Origin: DSSB01 sp046346845
GTDB lineage: Bacteria; UBA10199; DSSB01
Reading direction: 5' to 3'
Length of the DNA: 64,000 bases
Assembly: GCA_046346845.1 (NCBI GenBank)
Contig: JAXMHH010000001.1
Coordinates: 558,001-622,000 of the forward strand
Shown in pieces: positions 1 through 6,569 of this stretch. Within the stretch, counting starts at the first letter, position 1. Each line of letters starts with the position of its first letter. The translations under genes and the position numbers were made by a program. A model generated the notes under the pieces. The model was given only the letters and a program-made list of their open reading frames with translations, ran no database searches and was not told the origin of the DNA.

Positions 1-501
1 CGTGACCTTTACCTCGCCCTCGAAGCTGAGCAGGATATTTTGCGGGCTGACGTCCCGATGCACGATGCCCAGCCGGCCCCGGTCTTTCAGCGAGCGCTCA
101 TGGGCATAGTGAAGTCCCTTGAGGGCCTCGAGGACGATGAACAGGGCCAGCTCGGGCGGCAGCGGGCGGCCCGCGGCCTTCAGCTTTTGCTGAAGCTGGC
201 GGAGGTCCACCCCCTCCACGAACTCCATCGCGATGAAATAGGTCTCGCCCTCGCGGCCCAGCTCGAAGACTTGGACAATATTAGGATGGTTGAGATGGAC
301 GAGGAGCTTGGCCTCGTCCACCAGCATGGTGATGAAGTCGCGGCGCTCCGACCAAAAGGGGTGGATGCGCTTGATGACGACCGTCTTCTCAAAGCCTTCG
401 ACCCCGACCAATTTGGCCCGAAAGATCTCGGCCATCCCGCCCGAGGCGAGCCGGTCGATCAATAAATAACGTCCAAAGGTGCTGGGAAAGGCCGTGGTCA
501 T
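1..501 (-). CDS. Serine/threonine protein kinase, N-terminal part (cut by window edge)
   Basis: The reading frame is open from an ATG at 501 to the left edge, giving 167 residues of a Hanks-type kinase domain. Visible motifs are the glycine-rich loop LASGGMAEIF (about 18-27), the ATP-binding lysine in VIKRI (K44), the helix C glutamate (E63), and the catalytic loop HRDVSPQN (148-155). The HRDVSPQN form and the short N-terminus before the P-loop are typical of the large myxobacterial and deltaproteobacterial kinase families, where the C-terminal half often carries TPR, sensor or membrane domains. That half lies outside the window, so substrate and localisation cannot be told. It is divergent from the small gene at 701, with about 200 bp of partly AT-rich DNA between them. 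Confidence 0.93.
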   Translation of the reverse strand, partial: MTTAFPSTFGRYLLIDRLASGGMAEIFRAKLVGVEGFEKTVVIKRIHPFWSERRDFITMLVDEAKLLVHLNHPNIVQVFELGREGETYFIAMEFVEGVDLRQLQQKLKAAGRPLPPELALFIVLEALKGLHYAHERSLKDRGRLGIVHRDVSPQNILLSFEGEVKVT

Positions 502-700
502 TCCAGTTGCCGTCCGATGAAGCCCCCGGAGGCTGTAACAGCCTTTGGAGCGGAGTACAAGTCGTCCACAATGAATTTAAAAGTGCAAAATCGTATAAAA
601 TTTTAGGATATTTATCGAAATTTCTTGACCTTTTAATAAAATATAACGAAATTATATTAAATTATATGTCTCTGATCGCTTTTCCTGGGAGGGATGAGCC

Positions 701-892
701 ATGGACAAGGTCTTAAAAGAGCTGTGCGTCGAAATCGCCTCGGGGGACATCGGCAGCGAGCGGTTCAACCGCTTGTGGATCGAGAGCGGCATCCCCCTCG
801 AGGGATCGGAATTCGAGGTGGCCAACCGGATCCTCACCAAGGCCCAGGAATCCAACTGCGAAGACTCCATCGACAGCCGCACCTTCCACTGA
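701..892 (+). CDS. Small hypothetical protein (63 aa)
   Basis: A 63-residue acidic protein with a strong ribosome binding site (GGGAGGGA at 687-694, six bases before the ATG). I recognise no domain, signal peptide or membrane segment; predicted character is soluble and mostly helical. The upstream region (about 580-670) is unusually AT-rich for this genome and probably contains the promoter. A TTGACC at 625 has no convincing -10 partner at standard spacing. The gene is divergent from the kinase and convergent with the lysine-rich gene. The good ribosome binding site and clean ends make it likely to be real. Confidence 0.6.
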   Translation: MDKVLKELCVEIASGDIGSERFNRLWIESGIPLEGSEFEVANRILTKAQESNCEDSIDSRTFH

Positions 893-997
893 TCGCAAAA
901 CTCCCTTTACTCCCCTCTTCTGCTTCGGACCGGAATCACCGGCTTGCCTCTTTCTTGGATCGACTCCGCTCCATCCTGCTAAATTTTTTTGACACCG

Positions 998-1038
998 AAA
1001 AAACAAAAACCCCGCTTCGATTTCTCGAAACGGGGTTT
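998..1038 (-). terminator. Intrinsic terminator of the lysine-rich small gene
   Basis: Perfect 8-bp stem (AAACCCCG at 1007-1014 pairing with CGGGGTTT at 1031-1038), with an inner TTCGA/TCGAA pairing. On the minus strand it is followed by five T, one G and six T. It lies 28 bases past the stop codon of the gene at 1067-1159. Confidence 0.85.
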
Positions 1039-1066
1039 CAAACTCGTTACAACCAAAACGAGCTAA

Positions 1067-1159
1067 CTATTTCTTTTTCTTCTTAGCCGTCTTCTTCTTG
1101 GTTGCAGCTTTTTTCTTAGCGGGCTTTTTCTTAGCCGCTTTCTTCTTCTTAACAGCCAT
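1067..1159 (-). CDS. Lysine/alanine-rich histone H1-like mini-protein (30 aa)
   Basis: A 30-codon gene, ATG at 1159 to TAG at 1067. Eighteen of 30 residues are lysine and seven alanine, arranged as repeats of AAKKKPAKKK type, as in histone H1 C-terminal tails and bacterial HctA/AlgP-like tails. The sequence alone predicts a disordered polycation that binds nucleic acid. It has every sign of an expressed gene: AGGAGGG ribosome binding site seven bases upstream, a TTGACT/TATTGT promoter with 17-bp spacing, an AT-rich upstream element, and an intrinsic terminator directly after it. Codons alternate AAG and AAA. It could be a nucleoid protein or an RNA-binding peptide; function is inferred from composition only. 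Confidence 0.75.
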   Translation of the reverse strand: MAVKKKKAAKKKPAKKKAATKKKTAKKKKK

Positions 1160-1198
1160 TTTACCCTCCTTTAATTAAATAAGGTAATGACTGTGCCA

Positions 1199-1227
1199 AC
1201 AATAAGTTCTCTTTTATGAACAGTCAA
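1199..1227 (-). promoter_or_regulatory. Sigma-70-type promoter for the lysine-rich gene
   Basis: On the minus strand, TTGACT (1227-1222) and TATTGT (1204-1199) are separated by 17 bp. About 35 bp of almost pure A/T lies upstream (1228-1262) and could act as an UP element. Predicted transcript start is near 1192, giving a leader of about 32 bases. Confidence 0.7.
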
Positions 1228-1307
1228 CTATTATTATAACAATTTTAGTAAAATTATAGGTAATTGATAGGGAGCCCGTCCAGGAGAAAATCTTTTCGGC
1301 GAAAACC

Positions 1308-1336
1308 TTGACTTCACTTCCGCACAAACCTATAAG
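1308..1336 (+). promoter_or_regulatory. Sigma-70-type promoter for tRNA-fMet
   Basis: TTGACT (1308-1313), a 17-bp spacer and TATAAG (1331-1336), ending 13 bases before the tRNA 5' end. Close to consensus and well placed. Confidence 0.8.
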
Positions 1337-1349
1337 CTGCGTCCATCAT

Positions 1350-1426
1350 TGCGGGGTAGAGCAGTCTGGTAGCTCGCCGGGCTCATAACCCGGAGGTCCT
1401 AGGTTCAAATCCTAGCCCCGCTACCC
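1350..1426 (+). tRNA. Initiator tRNA-Met (CAT anticodon)
   Basis: Cloverleaf with a CAT anticodon in the loop CTCATAA. The anticodon stem carries the three consecutive G-C pairs (GGG/CCC) diagnostic of initiator tRNA. The first acceptor position is mismatched (T at 1350 against T at 1422), another initiator hallmark. The T-arm is GGTTCAAATCC. The sequence closely resembles E. coli tRNA-fMet. The 3' end reads ACCC, so CCA is not fully encoded. It is a single gene with its own promoter and terminator. Confidence 0.96.
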
Positions 1427-1430
1427 TCAA

Positions 1431-1458
1431 GGCGACGGCGTTCCCGTCGCCTTTTTTT
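1431..1458 (+). terminator. Intrinsic terminator after tRNA-fMet
   Basis: Eight-bp stem GGCGACGG (1431-1438) / CCGTCGCC (1444-1451), five-base loop, then seven T. It directly follows the tRNA. Confidence 0.9.
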
Positions 1459-1473
1459 ATTTCCTCGCCAAAA

Positions 1474-2130
1474 TTAACGCTCCGAGGCCGCGATGATCCA
1501 GGGCTCGCTTCGCGCGGCCTCCACCCACTCTTGAACCGCCGGCAAGGCCTCCATCGTGCCCATATAGCTGCGAGGTTCCGATCCCACTTCCACCGCATAG
1601 CGGGAGAAGCGGAAGACCACCGGCGCGTACATCGCGTCGGCGATCGAGAAGCGCCCGAACAAGAAGGGTCCCTGCCCCGCATAAAGCCGCCGGCACTCTT
1701 CCCAGATCGATTCGATGCGCCGCACATCCGCCTGGGCCGCCGGACTCATCGCGATCGGCGCAGGCCTGCGGCGAATGTTCATCGGCAGCTCAGACCTCAG
1801 GGCGGTGAAGCCGGCATGCATCTCGCTGGAGATCGACCGGGCCAAGGCCCGCGCCGCAGGGTCCTCGGGCCAAAGGTTCATGCGCGGAAACATCTCGGCC
1901 AGATACTCGGCGATGGCGAGGGATTCCCAAATCACCCTATCCCCTTCCCGCAGGGCCGGCACCTTTCCCGAGGGCGAGTACATCAAGATGCGGTCCTTGG
2001 TCTCGGGTCGATACAAGGGAATCAGGATCTCCTCGAAGGGGATTCCCATCTGCCTCATCAGCAGCCAAGGCCGCAGCGACCAAGAGGAATAATTTTTATT
2101 GCCGATCACCAGCGTCAATTTTTCGGACAT
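1474..2130 (-). CDS. Glutathione S-transferase family protein
   Basis: A 218-residue cytosolic protein with the usual GST layout: an N-terminal thioredoxin-like domain (about 1-85) and an all-helical C-terminal domain. The N-terminal segment NKNYSSWSLRPWLLMRQ contains the YSSWSLRPW element seen in zeta-like bacterial GSTs, where a serine near the N-terminus activates glutathione. GKVPALREG carries the cis-proline that binds the glutathione backbone, and ESLAIAEYLAE gives the Glu-Ser pair contacting the gamma-glutamyl group. The C-terminal domain has the conserved FSIADAMYAPVV N-capping motif. ATG at 2130. It lies directly downstream of vapC (0-bp gap) on the same strand and may be co-transcribed with the toxin pair. 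The substrate is unknown. Confidence 0.88.
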   Translation of the reverse strand: MSEKLTLVIGNKNYSSWSLRPWLLMRQMGIPFEEILIPLYRPETKDRILMYSPSGKVPALREGDRVIWESLAIAEYLAEMFPRMNLWPEDPAARALARSISSEMHAGFTALRSELPMNIRRRPAPIAMSPAAQADVRRIESIWEECRRLYAGQGPFLFGRFSIADAMYAPVVFRFSRYAVEVGSEPRSYMGTMEALPAVQEWVEAARSEPWIIAASER

Positions 2131-2505
2131 CTAGGACCTCCGCTTGAACTGCACCGAATCCATCCCCTCGAAATCCGCATCCTGGGTCCAAAGCACGGCG
2201 CGATGACTCCAGGCCGTGGCCAGGACGATGCTGTCGGCCATCGGCAGCTTCTTAATCATACTCAGCTTGGCGGCCTCGAGGGCCAGCCCCTCGTCCAAGG
2301 GCACCACCCGCCCTTGGCGCATCAAGGCGGCGGCCTGAAGCGCCTCGTCCTCCCCTCGTTCCCGCAGGATTTTTTTGAATACCTCGAAACAGCAGACGGC
2401 GGGCACCAAGAGCCGATCCACCGCCTCCACGGCCGAAGCAAAAAAATCGGCGTTGGGGCCGTCGGCGAAATATTCCAACCAGGCCGAGGAATCGACGACG
2501 TTCAT
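2131..2505 (-). CDS. vapC: PIN-domain ribonuclease, VapC-type toxin
   Basis: A 124-residue single PIN domain. The acidic residues expected to bind metal are present: D5 (VVDSSAWLEY), E41 (CCFEVFKK), D91 (MADSIVLATA) and D109/D111 (TQDADFEG). Length and spacing fit VapC toxins, which cleave tRNA or rRNA with Mg2+ when freed from their antitoxin. The start overlaps the end of the upstream AbrB-type antitoxin by four bases (ATGA), implying translational coupling. The RNA target cannot be inferred. The symbol is a family name. Confidence 0.9.
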   Translation of the reverse strand: MNVVDSSAWLEYFADGPNADFFASAVEAVDRLLVPAVCCFEVFKKILRERGEDEALQAAALMRQGRVVPLDEGLALEAAKLSMIKKLPMADSIVLATAWSHRAVLWTQDADFEGMDSVQFKRRS

Positions 2506-2708
2506 TCGCGGTCTTTCTCGCGCTCGACGCGGGTGTCGATGCCCTTGAGGAAGCCGCGCATCTTTTTCATTTCGCGCTGGGGAATGAACTCGATGCGGTT
2601 TTGATAGGGAAGCAGGTGGATCTTCTCCCCCGGCTTGATGCCCAAAGTCTCGCGGATCGAAGGCGGGATGACGATCTGAAATTTTGAAGAAACCGTAACT
2701 ATTGCCAT
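2502..2708 (-). CDS. vapB: AbrB/MazE-fold antitoxin of the VapC-type pair
   Basis: A 68-residue protein with an N-terminal SpoVT-AbrB swapped-hairpin DNA-binding domain. Residues 1-45 read MAIVTVSSKFQIVIPPSIRE onward, with the family core of a 'VTVSSKFQIVIP' strand and an 'LGIKPGEKI' turn. The basic, acidic tail (MRGFLKGIDTRVEREKDRE) is the expected toxin-binding segment, and its GFLKGI element is common in VapB proteins that partner PIN toxins. ATG at 2708. It probably represses its own promoter; a palindrome and repeated half-sites sit just upstream. Confidence 0.88.
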   Translation of the reverse strand: MAIVTVSSKFQIVIPPSIRETLGIKPGEKIHLLPYQNRIEFIPQREMKKMRGFLKGIDTRVEREKDRE

Positions 2709-2719
2709 AAGTTAATATT

Positions 2720-2760
2720 ATCGATCAAAATACGGTAAAACAATATCATGATCGATCATG
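2720..2760 (-). promoter_or_regulatory. Probable vapBC operator (palindrome plus repeated half-site)
   Basis: A perfect 14-bp palindrome CATGATCGATCATG occupies 2747-2760. Its core ATCGATCA recurs at 2720-2727, 31 bp (about three helical turns) from the copy at 2751-2758. The position 12-52 bp upstream of the antitoxin start fits binding by an autoregulating AbrB-fold dimer. TATTAA or GATAAT between the copies could be the -10. Confidence 0.5.
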
Positions 2761-2788
2761 GAGGTCAAGGCGAGCCCCCGTTCGGGGC

Positions 2789-3751
2789 TCAATGGAGCTT
2801 GCTGTCGTTCAGCTTCCAATCGTATCCGAAGAAGGAATATTGATAGTTCGGCGCCATCCCGCTCAGGTAATTCGCCAAGAAGGCCTTCAGATCGACGAAA
2901 TCCTTCTCATAGAACAGGAGGGTGGAGTTGAGCAGCAGCATCTTGCGGTTGGCGTTGTACTGCATGTTGGCCGGATCGGTCAGGAAGGTCCTGGTGCGCT
3001 CCTCCAGCTGCTTGTCGATCTTGCGCGGGTCATAGGGCTCGCGAAGCAGGCGAGGGCTGCTGGAGGCGCCGTTGACCCGGGCGAAGACGGTCCTCGGCTC
3101 CTGCAGATCCTGCCGGAAGGCGATCTCCTCGAGATCCAGCAAGGCGTAATCCTTGCCCCCAACCTTGAAGCGCGGCGTCCCGAAAAAATTGGGGATCTTG
3201 AGCACGCTGTCGACGGGATAGTGCTTGAGGATCTCCCGGATCACCATGGCGTTGTAGAGGTTGAGCCAGCTGGCCAGCTTGTCCTGCGGATCCGAGAGGG
3301 TGGAGGGATTGAGGTCCGAAAGGTCTTTCACGTAGGCGTCGAGGTCTTCCATGGCCTCCTTGTCGCGCTTCAATTCCCGGTAGTCGAGCCAACCCGACTT
3401 GCTGACGTATTTCTGCAAGATCTTGCCGAAGACCTCGTGGTTGACGTAGACGGGAGGCGGCCCCTTGGGCACCGCGACGGGCTGGGGATTTTGAACCTCG
3501 TGATAGATGTACTCCGGGGGCTGCGGCTCGACCGGAGAATTGGGGAGACCGGCGGAGCCCGCCGACGGGGAAACCTCGCGGGGGGGCGCATCCCGCGGCG
3601 CGATCGATTCCCCCGAACTCTTGACCCGGTAGGATTTGGCCGAAAAAATATCCTGCCCCAGGGAAGCCCGGCCCGCGAGAAAGGCAAACATGACCGTCCA
3701 AGAAATCGTCGTCAGGTATTTCAAGGTCGAGCCCAGCGATATCGTCTTCAT
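2789..3751 (-). CDS. DUF547-domain protein, probably exported
   Basis: About 320 residues. The N-terminus has a basic stretch followed by a hydrophobic segment (about 15-30, TTISWTVMFAFLAG) that looks like a signal peptide or anchor. A proline-rich linker spans about 50-100, and a DUF547 domain fills the C-terminal two thirds. Typical DUF547 landmarks are WLNLYNAMVIREIL, a RFKVGGKDYALLDLEE segment, RVNGASSSPRL, and the terminal FFGYDWKLND. DUF547 resembles transglutaminase/NlpC-like folds, but no activity is established. I chose ATG 3751, which has GAGGA eight bases upstream; a TTG lies just before it and another ATG at 3691. The 3751 start overlaps the DUF4911 gene on the other strand by 62 bp. 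Confidence 0.82.
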   Translation of the reverse strand: MKTISLGSTLKYLTTISWTVMFAFLAGRASLGQDIFSAKSYRVKSSGESIAPRDAPPREVSPSAGSAGLPNSPVEPQPPEYIYHEVQNPQPVAVPKGPPPVYVNHEVFGKILQKYVSKSGWLDYRELKRDKEAMEDLDAYVKDLSDLNPSTLSDPQDKLASWLNLYNAMVIREILKHYPVDSVLKIPNFFGTPRFKVGGKDYALLDLEEIAFRQDLQEPRTVFARVNGASSSPRLLREPYDPRKIDKQLEERTRTFLTDPANMQYNANRKMLLLNSTLLFYEKDFVDLKAFLANYLSGMAPNYQYSFFGYDWKLNDSKLH

Positions 3752-3938
3752 CAAAGCGGTCCTCGAATCCTACGAAGGCATGGTGGTCATGCGCACCGTC
3801 GAGGTGGGCAAACCGGTCATCGAGCTCTTGATCGCCCGGGACTTCGCGGCCACCGTCGACCGGGTCCTCGCCGATCTCCAAAAACAGGTGGCCATCGAAG
3901 AGGTGGCGCGCCCCGAAAACGCGCCCGCTTGGCCCTAA
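3690..3938 (+). CDS. DUF4911-domain small protein
   Basis: An 82-residue protein. The pattern (E)IVVRYFKVEPSDIVFIKAVLESYEG, followed by a beta-rich VMRTVEVGKPVIELLIARDF and a C-terminal helix with VDRVLADL, matches the DUF4911 family found mainly in deltaproteobacteria. The family has no known function; the fold looks like a small alpha/beta (ACT-like) domain. The start is ATG 3690, with only a weak AAAGG upstream. The 5' end overlaps the DUF547 gene head to head, and the 3' end overlaps rlmN by four bases tail to tail. Confidence 0.72.
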   Translation: MTVQEIVVRYFKVEPSDIVFIKAVLESYEGMVVMRTVEVGKPVIELLIARDFAATVDRVLADLQKQVAIEEVARPENAPAWP

Positions 3939-5011
3939 ACTTCTGCGGTGGCCTCCGCCCCCCTCCCCTTCACTCTCCGCTGCTCCATGGCCGCCTTCAA
4001 CTGCCCGCAGGCCCCCAGGATATCCCGGCCCCGGCTGGTGCGAACATTCGCCTGGACATGCCGGTCCAGCAAGTACTTTTGGAAACGGAACATGGTCGCA
4101 TCCTCGCAGCGCTGGTAGGGGCTGCCGGGAAACTCGTTGAAGGGGATCAGGTTCACCTTGGCCGGGATCCCGTTTAACAGCTTGATCAGCCGCTTGGCGT
4201 CCTCGAGCGTGTCGTTCACCCCCTTCAGCAGGGTATACTCGAAGGTAATGCGGTTGCGGCGCTTCATGGGGTAATCGCGGCAGGCCTGCATCAAGGCCTG
4301 CAAATCGTATTTCCGGTTGATGGGAATCAGCCTGTCGCGCATTTCGTCGGTGGTCCCCGTCAGGGAGACCGCCAGCTTGACATCGAGCAATTCCCCGAAC
4401 TTGAGCATCTGCGGCACCAGGCCGCTGGTCGAGACGGTCACCTTGTTCTTGCTCAGGTTGAGCGCCTTCTCGTCGATCAAGAGCCGCACCGATTCGACGA
4501 CGTTGTCGAAGTTGTGCAGGGGCTCGCCCATCCCCATATAGACCACGTTGGTGATCCGCGTCTCGGGACCGATCGCGCGCTGGACGGCCATCACCTGCTC
4601 GACGATCTCGTAGTGGCTGAGGTTGCGGGTAAGGCCCAGGGTGCCGGTCAGGCAGAAGGAGCAGGCCATCGCGCAGCCGACCTGGGTGGAGATGCAGAGC
4701 GTCTGGCGATCTTCATTCGGGATGAGGACGCTTTCGATGCTCTCCCGGTCGCTCAGCTGGAACAAGAACTTCCGAGTGCCGTCCTCCGAGGTCTGCACCT
4801 GGACGGGGGTCATCCGCTCGATGACAAAATGCTCGGCGAGCTTGGCCCGCAGGGCCTTGGAGAGATTGCTCATCTCCTCGAAGCCGGCGGCGTCCTTCTG
4901 GTAGAGCCAGCGGAAGACCTGCTCGAAGCGAAAGCCCTCCAAGCCCCAATCTTTCAGGGTTTGGCTAAGCTGGGCCAGGGTGAGGGCCTTGATGTTTCGT
5001 CGTTTCTCCAC
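3935..5011 (-). CDS. rlmN: 23S rRNA (adenine-2503-C2)/tRNA methyltransferase RlmN
   Basis: A 358-residue radical SAM enzyme. The CxxxCxxC cluster motif is in CAMACSFCLTG, followed by VYMGMGEPLHNFDNV (SAM-binding GEP) and FEYTLLKGVND. The C-terminal region CGQL supplies the second catalytic cysteine (RGRDILGACGQL); the first is in the CEDATMF context. It methylates C2 of A2503 in 23S rRNA, and A37 of some tRNAs, through a methyl-cysteine intermediate. The start is GTG 5011. A consensus-like promoter places the transcript start at or next to this codon, so the mRNA may be leaderless. Length is normal for the family. Confidence 0.96.
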   Translation of the reverse strand: MEKRRNIKALTLAQLSQTLKDWGLEGFRFEQVFRWLYQKDAAGFEEMSNLSKALRAKLAEHFVIERMTPVQVQTSEDGTRKFLFQLSDRESIESVLIPNEDRQTLCISTQVGCAMACSFCLTGTLGLTRNLSHYEIVEQVMAVQRAIGPETRITNVVYMGMGEPLHNFDNVVESVRLLIDEKALNLSKNKVTVSTSGLVPQMLKFGELLDVKLAVSLTGTTDEMRDRLIPINRKYDLQALMQACRDYPMKRRNRITFEYTLLKGVNDTLEDAKRLIKLLNGIPAKVNLIPFNEFPGSPYQRCEDATMFRFQKYLLDRHVQANVRTSRGRDILGACGQLKAAMEQRRVKGRGAEATAEV

Positions 5012-5017
5012 GAAATG

Positions 5018-5046
5018 CTTATATATTTCATTACAATGGGGGTCAA
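5018..5046 (-). promoter_or_regulatory. Promoter of rlmN (leaderless arrangement)
   Basis: On the minus strand, TTGACC (5046-5041), exactly 17 bp, then TATAAG (5023-5018). Transcription should begin about 5011-5012, which is the GTG start of rlmN. No ribosome binding site lies between. Confidence 0.65.
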
Positions 5047-5157
5047 TCGCCCCTTCCGGCGGGGGCCTTTTTCACTGGCAACCAGGCCCAGCCTTGACCG
5101 ATAAGCCCCCGTTCGATATTCCACCAAGATATCGCGGGGCACGCGAAAGGCCTAGCC

Positions 5158-6225
5158 ATGACCCCGATCCGCCCCTTGCCTCGCGACGCCCACGGCTGTC
5201 CCCAAGTCCCCTCCGAAGAGTTCTCCCCGGCCCTCTTGCTCGCCCGCATCCTCGAAGGCAATGACAGCTCCCTTGGCCTGAGCCGCGGCGTCGGCACCTC
5301 GGGCCTGCGCGCTAGCCTGTCGACACTCCCCGAGGTCCAGCACCGCCGCCTCGCCGCGGCATGTGGCGGCTACCTCGAATCCTTCCTCTCCCTCTCCCGC
5401 GAGACGAACCCGGAGCTCTTTTTCGGCTCGCTGCTGCAGGTCGCCCGGGATTTGGAAACCGAAGAACGCTATGAGGTCGCCGGCCGGATCTACATGACGG
5501 TCGCCGCTTTCAACCACGAGCCCGGCTGCAGCGCGGCGCGGCGGCAGCTGGCGGAGCGCGCCCAGGAGCGCCTCGACTTCCTGGGCGGAGGGGGTACCTG
5601 GCGGGATTACGGCGAGCTGTTCCTGCGGCAAAGTATCGACCCCAGCGACCTGATCGCCTTCGGCGCCGCGGGCATCACCTCCCGCACCCTCCGTTTTGCC
5701 GCCTTGGGCAGGATCCTGCGCATTCGCGAGGGCTTCACAATATCACGTTACGCGCCTTGGTGGACACGGGGACCAGCTCCCCGCCTGATCGCCGGAATGG
5801 TGGGAGTCTCGATCGAGGCGCCCACCTTCGTGGTTGCCTCCCATGTCTCGCAAAACCTCTTGGGACGGAGTCACGACTGGGAGGGAGATGCCCTGGACCA
5901 AGAGCTGCGCGACGCCTACCTGTTCTTCGGTCCGGTGCGGGCCCTGGCCTCCGCGGCCTCACTCCTCGCCCGCAGCCGAATGGGCCTCGCCTCGATGCGC
6001 GGTGCTTCATTCCGGCAAAGGATCCTGCATGAGGGCGCCGTGCAAATCGGCATCCTGGGCGGACTCCTCCTCGCGCATGAGGCCCAGGCGGAACCGGGAT
6101 CGGAGCATCCCAGCCCCGTCTCCGCGGCAAGCCTGAGCGACGAGGCCCGCCTTTACCTGCAGTTCAACGCCATGCGCGCGCCGGCCGCAGGGTTCATCCG
6201 GCCGCCGCGGGCGCTTGGGCGTTAA
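5158..6225 (+). CDS. Unknown protein, shares a domain with the 954-aa protein at 7572-10436
   Basis: A 355-residue protein of no recognised family. It has an AAAGG ribosome binding site eight bases before ATG 5158. Residues about 75-150 are helical (NPELFFGSLLQVARDLETEE onward). Residues about 155-330 contain several short hydrophobic, glycine/alanine-rich helices (IAFGAAGITSRTLRFAALG; RLIAGMVGVSIEAPTFVVAS; AVQIGILGGLLLAHEAQ). The same order of elements occurs in the N-terminal 340 residues of the minus-strand gene at 7572-10436, for example NPELFF/DPRLYF, IEAPTFVVAS/VEAPAFALSA and IGILGGLLL/LGILAGHRL, so the two are paralogous over this domain. No catalytic residues stand out. It is perhaps membrane-associated; no function is assigned. 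Confidence 0.75.
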   Translation: MTPIRPLPRDAHGCPQVPSEEFSPALLLARILEGNDSSLGLSRGVGTSGLRASLSTLPEVQHRRLAAACGGYLESFLSLSRETNPELFFGSLLQVARDLETEERYEVAGRIYMTVAAFNHEPGCSAARRQLAERAQERLDFLGGGGTWRDYGELFLRQSIDPSDLIAFGAAGITSRTLRFAALGRILRIREGFTISRYAPWWTRGPAPRLIAGMVGVSIEAPTFVVASHVSQNLLGRSHDWEGDALDQELRDAYLFFGPVRALASAASLLARSRMGLASMRGASFRQRILHEGAVQIGILGGLLLAHEAQAEPGSEHPSPVSAASLSDEARLYLQFNAMRAPAAGFIRPPRALGR

Positions 6226-6507
6226 CCCAAGGCGCGCCGGGCGGAAACGGCGGATGGGCGCTTTTCCTCTCAAACAGCAAAATCGGCAAATTTTTTGCGT
6301 AATTCCGGCAGGGGCGGGAAAGTCGCCAGCTTGGCCCGAGGGTCCCAAGGGACCGTGGGAAGCTTCCTTTCATTGTCGCAGGAGTAAGGCCGCCCCACCC
6401 CATCACCTCGATATTCCTGGTATTTAAGAGAACCGCCGCACTCCCTCGACGGCGCAACGAGTCCGGCCGCGTTTGCCGCCGGGGATCTGGCCGGAATTCC
6501 GAACTTT
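6226..6507. other. Non-coding stretch upstream of the sigma-54 promoter
   Basis: With the promoter and leader that follow, 344 bp lie between the genes at 5158-6225 and 6570-7535. I see no conserved reading frame here. The stretch holds small palindromes (for example CGGAATTCCG near 6491-6500) and A/T patches (tcggcaaattttttgcgtaa near 6282-6302). Activator sites for a sigma-54 enhancer-binding protein would be expected here, but I cannot identify one. Confidence 0.4.
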
Positions 6508-6523
6508 TGGCACATCCCTTGCT
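6508..6523 (+). promoter_or_regulatory. Sigma-54 (RpoN) -24/-12 promoter
   Basis: TGGCACATCCCTTGCT matches the RpoN consensus TGGCACRNNNNTTGCW at every defined position. GG (6509-6510) and GC (6521-6522) are separated by exactly 10 bp. The predicted start is near 6533-6534, giving a leader of about 36 bases to ATG 6570. It faces the unknown gene at 6570-7535. Confidence 0.8.
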
Positions 6524-6569
6524 TTTCTCATCCTCGGGGAAGGGAACGGGGAAAGAGAGGTGTAGGGAA

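Noticed and set aside
2772..2790. GAGCCCC/GGGGCTC hairpin at the end of the DUF547 gene as a terminator
   Set aside because: The stem is good and overlaps the stop codon, but no T tract follows on either strand, so I do not call a terminator.
5136..5157. Possible sigma-54 promoter before the gene at 5158
   Set aside because: Spacing is right (GG-10-GC), but three consensus positions fail and it would end only about six bases before the ATG.
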